A DNA stretch of 64,000 bases. Source: Paenibacillus_F sp047238265 (GTDB lineage: Bacteria > Bacillota > Bacilli > Paenibacillales > NBRC-103111). Below the pieces are notes generated by a model. That model was not told where the DNA came from. It was given only the letters and a program-made list of their open reading frames with translations, and ran no database searches. Position numbers and translations under genes: made by a program. This document shows positions 59,510-64,000 of this stretch, piece by piece. The stretch covers positions 2,108,001-2,172,000 of the forward strand of contig NZ_JBDFMM010000001.1 in the NCBI RefSeq assembly GCF_047238265.1, in the 5' to 3' direction. Numbering within the stretch: position 1 is the first letter of the stretch; each line of letters opens with the position of its first letter.

Positions 59510-62252
59510 ATGACTCAATACACACCCATGATCCAACAGTATCTGGCAATCAAGGCTCAGGTGCCGGATGCTTTTTTGTTTTTCCGTTTGGGAGATTTCT
59601 ATGAATTGTTTTTCGAAGACGCCATCAACGCTTCCCGCGAGCTGGAGATAACTTTGACGGGACGCGGCGGCGGTACGGAGGAACGAATTCCCATGTGCGG
59701 GGTTCCCTATCATTCCGCCGACAATTATATTTCCCGTCTCATAGAAAAAGGCTACAAGGCCGCCATCTGCGAACAGGTGGAGGACCCTTCCGCAGCCAAA
59801 GGCGTCGTCCGCCGGGAAATTGTCCGGATCGTGACGCCGGGCACCGTAATGGACGGTAAGACGCTCGGTGACGCCAGCAACAACTACATAGCGGCCGTCG
59901 CACAGGTCGGCGGCCGGTACGGCTTCAGCGCCTGCGACGTGTCTACGGGGGAATTGTACGCGACTTCCCTGTCGGACTCGTTCCAATTGCTGATCGACGA
60001 GTTGAACGCGTACGCACCGGCGGAGATTATCGGGGACGGCCCGCTTCTTGACCGGGTCCGCGGTCAAATTCCGCTTACGGCGAAATCCACGGTGTTTACG
60101 GCGTGGGAGCAGGCGGCGGACGACAAGCTCGCTCCGCAGTTCGGCGAAGGAGCGGCCGGTAAACTGGACGACTCCGCAAGACGCGTCGTTTCCCTTCTGC
60201 TTGCCTATTTGCATGAAACGCAGAAGCAGAGCTTGACGCATATCAAAGAAATCCGCGCATACTCGCCCCAGCAGTATATGACGATGGATCCTTTCACGCG
60301 CCGCAATCTGGAACTCGTGGAGACGGTCCGGGAACGCAGCCGCAAAGGCTCGCTCCTATGGCTGCTGGACGAAACGGTTACCGCGATGGGCGCCCGCATG
60401 CTGCGCCGTTGGATCGAGAAGCCGCTGATGCAGGCCGAGGCGATCCGCAACCGGCACGACGCGGTGGAGACCCTGTACAAACAGTTTATTTTGCGCGACG
60501 ATCTTCGCACCGTTTTGAAAGAAGTCTACGATCTGGAACGGCTCGTTGCCCGGATGGCCTACGGAAGCGCCAACGCCCGGGACATGATCGCGCTCCGGGT
60601 TTCGCTGGAGCAAGTGCCCCGGCTGAAGGACGTCTGTGCAGGTGCGGGCGCCCGCGTACTCGAGCGGCTTGTCGACGAAATGGACCCGTGCTCCGACATC
60701 TCGGACATGATTCTCGGAGCCATCGAAGACGAGCCGCCCGTATCGGTCAGAGACGGAGGCATGATCCGCGAAGGCTATCACGATTATTTGGATCAGCTCC
60801 GCGAAGCGAGCACTAACGGGAAGAAATGGATCGCCGAGCTGGAAAGAAGCGAGCGTGAGGCGACCGGCATCAAATCACTCAAGGTCGGCTACAACAAAGT
60901 GTTCGGTTATTATATCGAGGTAACCAAAGCCAACGTCGGCTCCCTTCCCGAGGGGCGCTACGAGCGCAAGCAGACACTCGCCAACGCCGAACGCTTCGTC
61001 ACCCCCGAATTGAAGGAGAAAGAAGCGCTTATCCTTGAGGCGGAGGACAAACGCACCGATCTGGAATACCAGCTTTTCGTTGAGCTCCGGGAGCGGATTT
61101 CCTCGCAGATCGGACGGCTTCAGAAGCTGGCCGAGGCGATAGCCGAGCTGGATGTGTACCAGTCGCTGGCTGCGGTGAGCGCGTCCAACCGGTTTATCCG
61201 TCCGGAGATCGGCGACGGCTACGATCTGCTCATCGAAGAAGGCAGGCATCCGGTCGTCGAGGCGGTGCTTGAAAGCGGAGCGTTCATCGAGAACGAGACG
61301 AAGCTTTCCGCCGGAGACGGAAGCATGCTGCTGATTACCGGCCCGAATATGGCGGGTAAAAGCACGTATATGCGCCAGGTTGCCGTTATTTGCCTGATGG
61401 CGCAGATCGGCTGTTTCGTACCGGCAAGCAGTGCGAAAATTCCGATCATCGACCGTATTTTCACGCGGATCGGCGCAGCCGACGACTTGATCGGCGGCCA
61501 GAGCACGTTCATGGTCGAGATGATGGACATCCAGGTCATGACGGAGAAAGCGACGGAGCGCAGCCTCGTCATTATCGACGAGCTGGGCCGTGGAACCTCG
61601 ACAGGCGAAGGCATGGCGATTGCCCAGGCGGTCATCGAGTTCCTTCATCACGAGATCGGGTGCAAAACGCTCGTTTCCACTCACTTTCACGAGCTGGCCC
61701 ACCTGGAGGAGAGTTTGCCGCAGCTTGCGGAATTACTGCATGGCCGTTAAGGAAAGCGGTCAGCAGGTTACGTTCCTGCGCAAGCTGATCCGGGGGGCGG
61801 CCAGTACGAGCTATGGCATCTACTGCGCCCAGATCGCGGGTTTGCCGGACGGGATCATCTCCCGTTCCTACGAGCTGCTGCAGGCATTCGAAGCGCGTGC
61901 GGCGGCAGATGCGCCGGAACCGGGAGCCGGATCGTCCGGCGAGGCCGTTCCGGCGGGAGCTGCGATACCCCAAATGTCCGCGAAAGCGGCGGCCGACATC
62001 GGAGAGGCCCGCGCTCCTTACGATACGCCGAAGGAAGCGGCATCCCCCGGGTTACCGGGATCGCCCGTGGAACAGCTGAGCTTCTTTGAAGAGGCGAAGC
62101 CGGCCCGCGAGCATGCTCAGACGCCTGCGACCAAACCCGATCCGCAGACACGGGCGGCCATCGAAGAGCTCAAAGCGCTGGATTTGCTGAATATTACGCC
62201 GCTTCAGGCGATTAACGTTTTATATGAGCTTAAGAAAAAATTACAGAGCTGA
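59510..62252 (+). pseudogene. mutS: DNA mismatch repair protein MutS, interrupted by a +1 frameshift near 61727
   Basis: The 746-codon frame from ATG 59510 holds the mismatch-binding domain (FFRLGDFYELFFEDA), core and clamp, and ATPase with Walker A TGPNMAGKSTYMRQ and Walker B SLVIIDELGRGTSTGEG, then THFHELAHLEESLPQL, and stops at 61750. The missing part (LRNYCMAVKESGQQVTFLRKLIRGAASTSYGIYCAQIAGLP and the C-terminal TPLQAINVLYELKKKLQS) is present in the next frame to 62252. One extra base around 61727 (CTT-G-CGG) explains it. ATP-dimer residues lie after the break. Either a real mutation or a base-calling error. Confidence 0.9.
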
Positions 62253-62384
62253 CAGCGGAAAAATGGTCTTTTCCAGATGAACAGTTCCAAACAAAAATGA
62301 AGCACGAAGCCGGGATTAAGCGATACCTGGGGGTCCGCCTCCGTTTTCCTGCCGCATCGTATCTTAATAAAAGGGTGATTATGA

Positions 62385-63824
62385 ATGGGTTTTCCCGGTA
62401 TTCGTATTTTCAAAACGGCCGCAGCCGCCGCATTGGTGTTCGGCGCGGTCCTTCCGGCTTCCGCTTGGGCTCAGGAAAGCGCGAAGATTACGGACGAAGT
62501 GAGACAAGTGCTCGGCCAGTATCACGTAAGCGGCGTTACGGCCGGTGAGCTTAAAGGTCTGAGCATTGCGGACATGCTGAAAAAAATTAACGCCAAGGAT
62601 CCGTACACAACCTACTTCACCAAAGAGCAGCTGGAAAAATTCACGGACAGCCTGGAAAACAATTATTACGGCATCGGCGCCCAGATGGGCAATGACGATA
62701 TCGGCGTGTATGTGGACAAGGTTTTCGAAGGATCTCCGGCGGAGAAGGGCGGACTTAAGAAAGGCGATTACGTTTTGAAAGTCGCCGGCGTTTCCACTCA
62801 AGGTAAAAATGTAAGCGAAGTGGTGAGCGGGGTTCTCGGTCCCGAAGGAACCAAAGTCGAACTGACGGTTAAGCGTGACGGCAAAGAAGTGAAACTGGCC
62901 TTCACACGGGCGAAAATCCACATGCCTAACGTAGAAGGCTACCTCATCACGCCGAGCACCGGTTATATCAAAATCGACAGCTTCTCGAGCGATGCGGATG
63001 AAATTTTCGACGCGACCTTTTCGGCTCTGCAAAAAATGGGCATGAAATCGCTCGTTATCGATTTGCGCGATAATCCGGGCGGACTCGTGGAATCGGCGCA
63101 GAATATCGCCTCCAAATTTGTGAAGGAAGGCGTCTTCGCCCATACGAAAAACCGTAACAACGAAGATACGCCCCTTCAAATCAAAGGAGGAACGACCCAG
63201 GACCTTCCGGTGTTCATGCTTATGAACGAGAACAGCGCCAGCGCATCCGAGATGCTTGCCGGAGCCCTGAGGGACTACGGAGTGGCCGAGGTTATCGGCA
63301 TGAAGAGCTACGGCAAGGGAAGTATGCAGAGTCTGCACAGTCTTTCCGATGAAAGCGCCGTAAAGGTGACTTTTGAGGAATATTTGACTCCCAAAATGAA
63401 ACCGGTCAACGGAGTGGGCATTGTGCCCGACGTTGAAGCGGACGGCTACACGGCCCAGCTCATTACGGCCCTGCGCAAAGCGGGAACGAACTCGTTCCAG
63501 GTACGGGTGACCAAGCATGACGTAACCGTCAATCAGGTGGAAGTGACGGAGCCGTACAGACCGATCCGCGAAGGAGGCCGCGTTTTCGTCGCTTCCCGTA
63601 CGCTGGCGGCCTTGATCGGCGCCGATATCAAGTGGAATCAGACCGCACAGGCGGTTAACATAAGCACCGGTAAAGGAAGTCACACATTCGCGATGTCGCC
63701 TGACACCCTTCTGCTTAAGAACGGGACGAGCTACATCAATCTGGATAAATTCGACGATATCTATCCGCAGCTGCATTGGGAAGATGCCGACAATCTTTTG
63801 CAGTTGGAGACGGAGAAGGAGTAG
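62385..63824 (+). CDS. S41 C-terminal processing peptidase with copper-amine-oxidase-like tail
   Basis: This 479-residue protein has a signal peptide (1-29, ending SAWAQ), a PDZ domain (about 95-175; GSPAEKGGLKKGDYVLKVAGVS) and the S41 core with DLRDNPGGLVESAQNIASKF, the nucleophile Ser in NENSASASEMLAGAL (near 285) and Lys in SYGKGSMQ (near 309). The last 100 residues (RPIREGGRVFVASRTLAALIGADIKWNQ) resemble the copper amine oxidase N-terminal-like modules common in Paenibacillus secreted proteins. CtpB-type enzymes act in sporulation signalling. Placed between mutS and mutL. Confidence 0.88.
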   Translation: MGFPGIRIFKTAAAAALVFGAVLPASAWAQESAKITDEVRQVLGQYHVSGVTAGELKGLSIADMLKKINAKDPYTTYFTKEQLEKFTDSLENNYYGIGAQMGNDDIGVYVDKVFEGSPAEKGGLKKGDYVLKVAGVSTQGKNVSEVVSGVLGPEGTKVELTVKRDGKEVKLAFTRAKIHMPNVEGYLITPSTGYIKIDSFSSDADEIFDATFSALQKMGMKSLVIDLRDNPGGLVESAQNIASKFVKEGVFAHTKNRNNEDTPLQIKGGTTQDLPVFMLMNENSASASEMLAGALRDYGVAEVIGMKSYGKGSMQSLHSLSDESAVKVTFEEYLTPKMKPVNGVGIVPDVEADGYTAQLITALRKAGTNSFQVRVTKHDVTVNQVEVTEPYRPIREGGRVFVASRTLAALIGADIKWNQTAQAVNISTGKGSHTFAMSPDTLLLKNGTSYINLDKFDDIYPQLHWEDADNLLQLETEKE

Positions 63825-63831
63825 ATTAAGA

Positions 63832-64000
63832 TGGGCAAAATTCGGCTTCTTGACGAGCATATCGCCAACCAAATCGCAGCTGGCGAAGTAGTAGAGCGTC
63901 CGGCATCGGTCGTGAAGGAACTGGTAGAGAACTCCATTGACGCCGGAAGCAGCCGCATCGATGTCGTGGCGGAAGAAGGGGGGTTGCAGCTCATCCGCGT
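63832..64000 (+). CDS. mutL: MutL N-terminus (runs off right edge)
   Basis: The first 56 codons read MGKIRLLDEHIANQIAAGEVVERPASVVKELVENSIDAG, the GHKL ATPase start of the mismatch repair protein MutL. The ATP-binding Glu/Asn (KELVENSIDAG) is intact. It begins seven bases after the S41 stop, with the AGAAGGAG ribosome site inside the S41 gene. The rest lies outside the window. Confidence 0.97.

Overview
The window looks like chromosomal DNA of a spore-forming Firmicute of the Paenibacillus type. This is inferred from the spore coat gene cotE, a collagen-like exosporium-type gene, a YxcD (DUF2653) gene, Gram-positive Shine-Dalgarno sites, LexA boxes of the B. subtilis type, and the order cotE - amidoligase - mutS - S41 protease - mutL. 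No rRNA, tRNA or CRISPR array was seen. All names rest on sequence reading and remembered family motifs; no database search was run.

Layout. 1-4600: right end of a prophage or phage-tail-like element (tail protein end, XhlA-like protein, amidase, LLH holin, XRE repressor, ArpU late regulator) with two LexA boxes. 4660-10460: MarR/MFS drug-efflux-type operon, a membrane protein, an APC amino acid permease and anmK. 10960-13800: ferrous iron uptake (feoA, with feoB split into a G-protein gene and a channel gene), plus a 52-codon membrane ORF. 14100-15120: metallophosphoesterase coupled to a CoaD-like nucleotidyltransferase. 15560-22500: MurNAc/cell-wall sugar recycling set (RpiR regulator, small protein, murQ, three-gene sugar ABC importer, double-GNAT protein); anmK at 9272 belongs to the same pathway.

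22880-27300 is the most unusual part: seven tightly packed genes with a 59-residue peptide holding eight cysteines, an ABC exporter, two CxxC thioredoxin-like proteins, a MauE-like membrane protein, a MauD-like anchored protein without cysteines and a DUF6941-like protein. It reads as a dedicated factory for a secreted, disulfide-rich (defensin- or laterosporulin-like) peptide. 27500-29540 is a Fur-controlled AraC regulator that runs in frame into a siderophore-binding lipoprotein. 29750-35270 holds small genes, among them SMI1/KNR4, DUF6530, a MoxR ATPase joined to a VWA protein across an A10 tract, and a GIY-YIG protein. 35470-37070 encodes a secreted discoidin/BSP-type protease.

37490-41080 is an A+T-rich two-gene insert (Mrr-like nuclease and a 998-residue membrane KAP NTPase), a likely phage-defence unit. 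41140-51470: a GH18 enzyme with six N-terminal repeats, yxcD and a membrane gene near a perfect Fur-type box, DUF1540, DUF309, a two-component system, an MFS carrier, carbonic anhydrase, a HesB-like protein and an M32 carboxypeptidase. 51620-55480: an SsuABC/Tau/Thi-type ABC importer and an aromatic-acid-exporter-like protein. 55550-64000: a collagen-like protein, cotE, a PhiEco32-type amidoligase, a frameshifted mutS, an S41 protease, and the start of mutL, which runs off the right edge.
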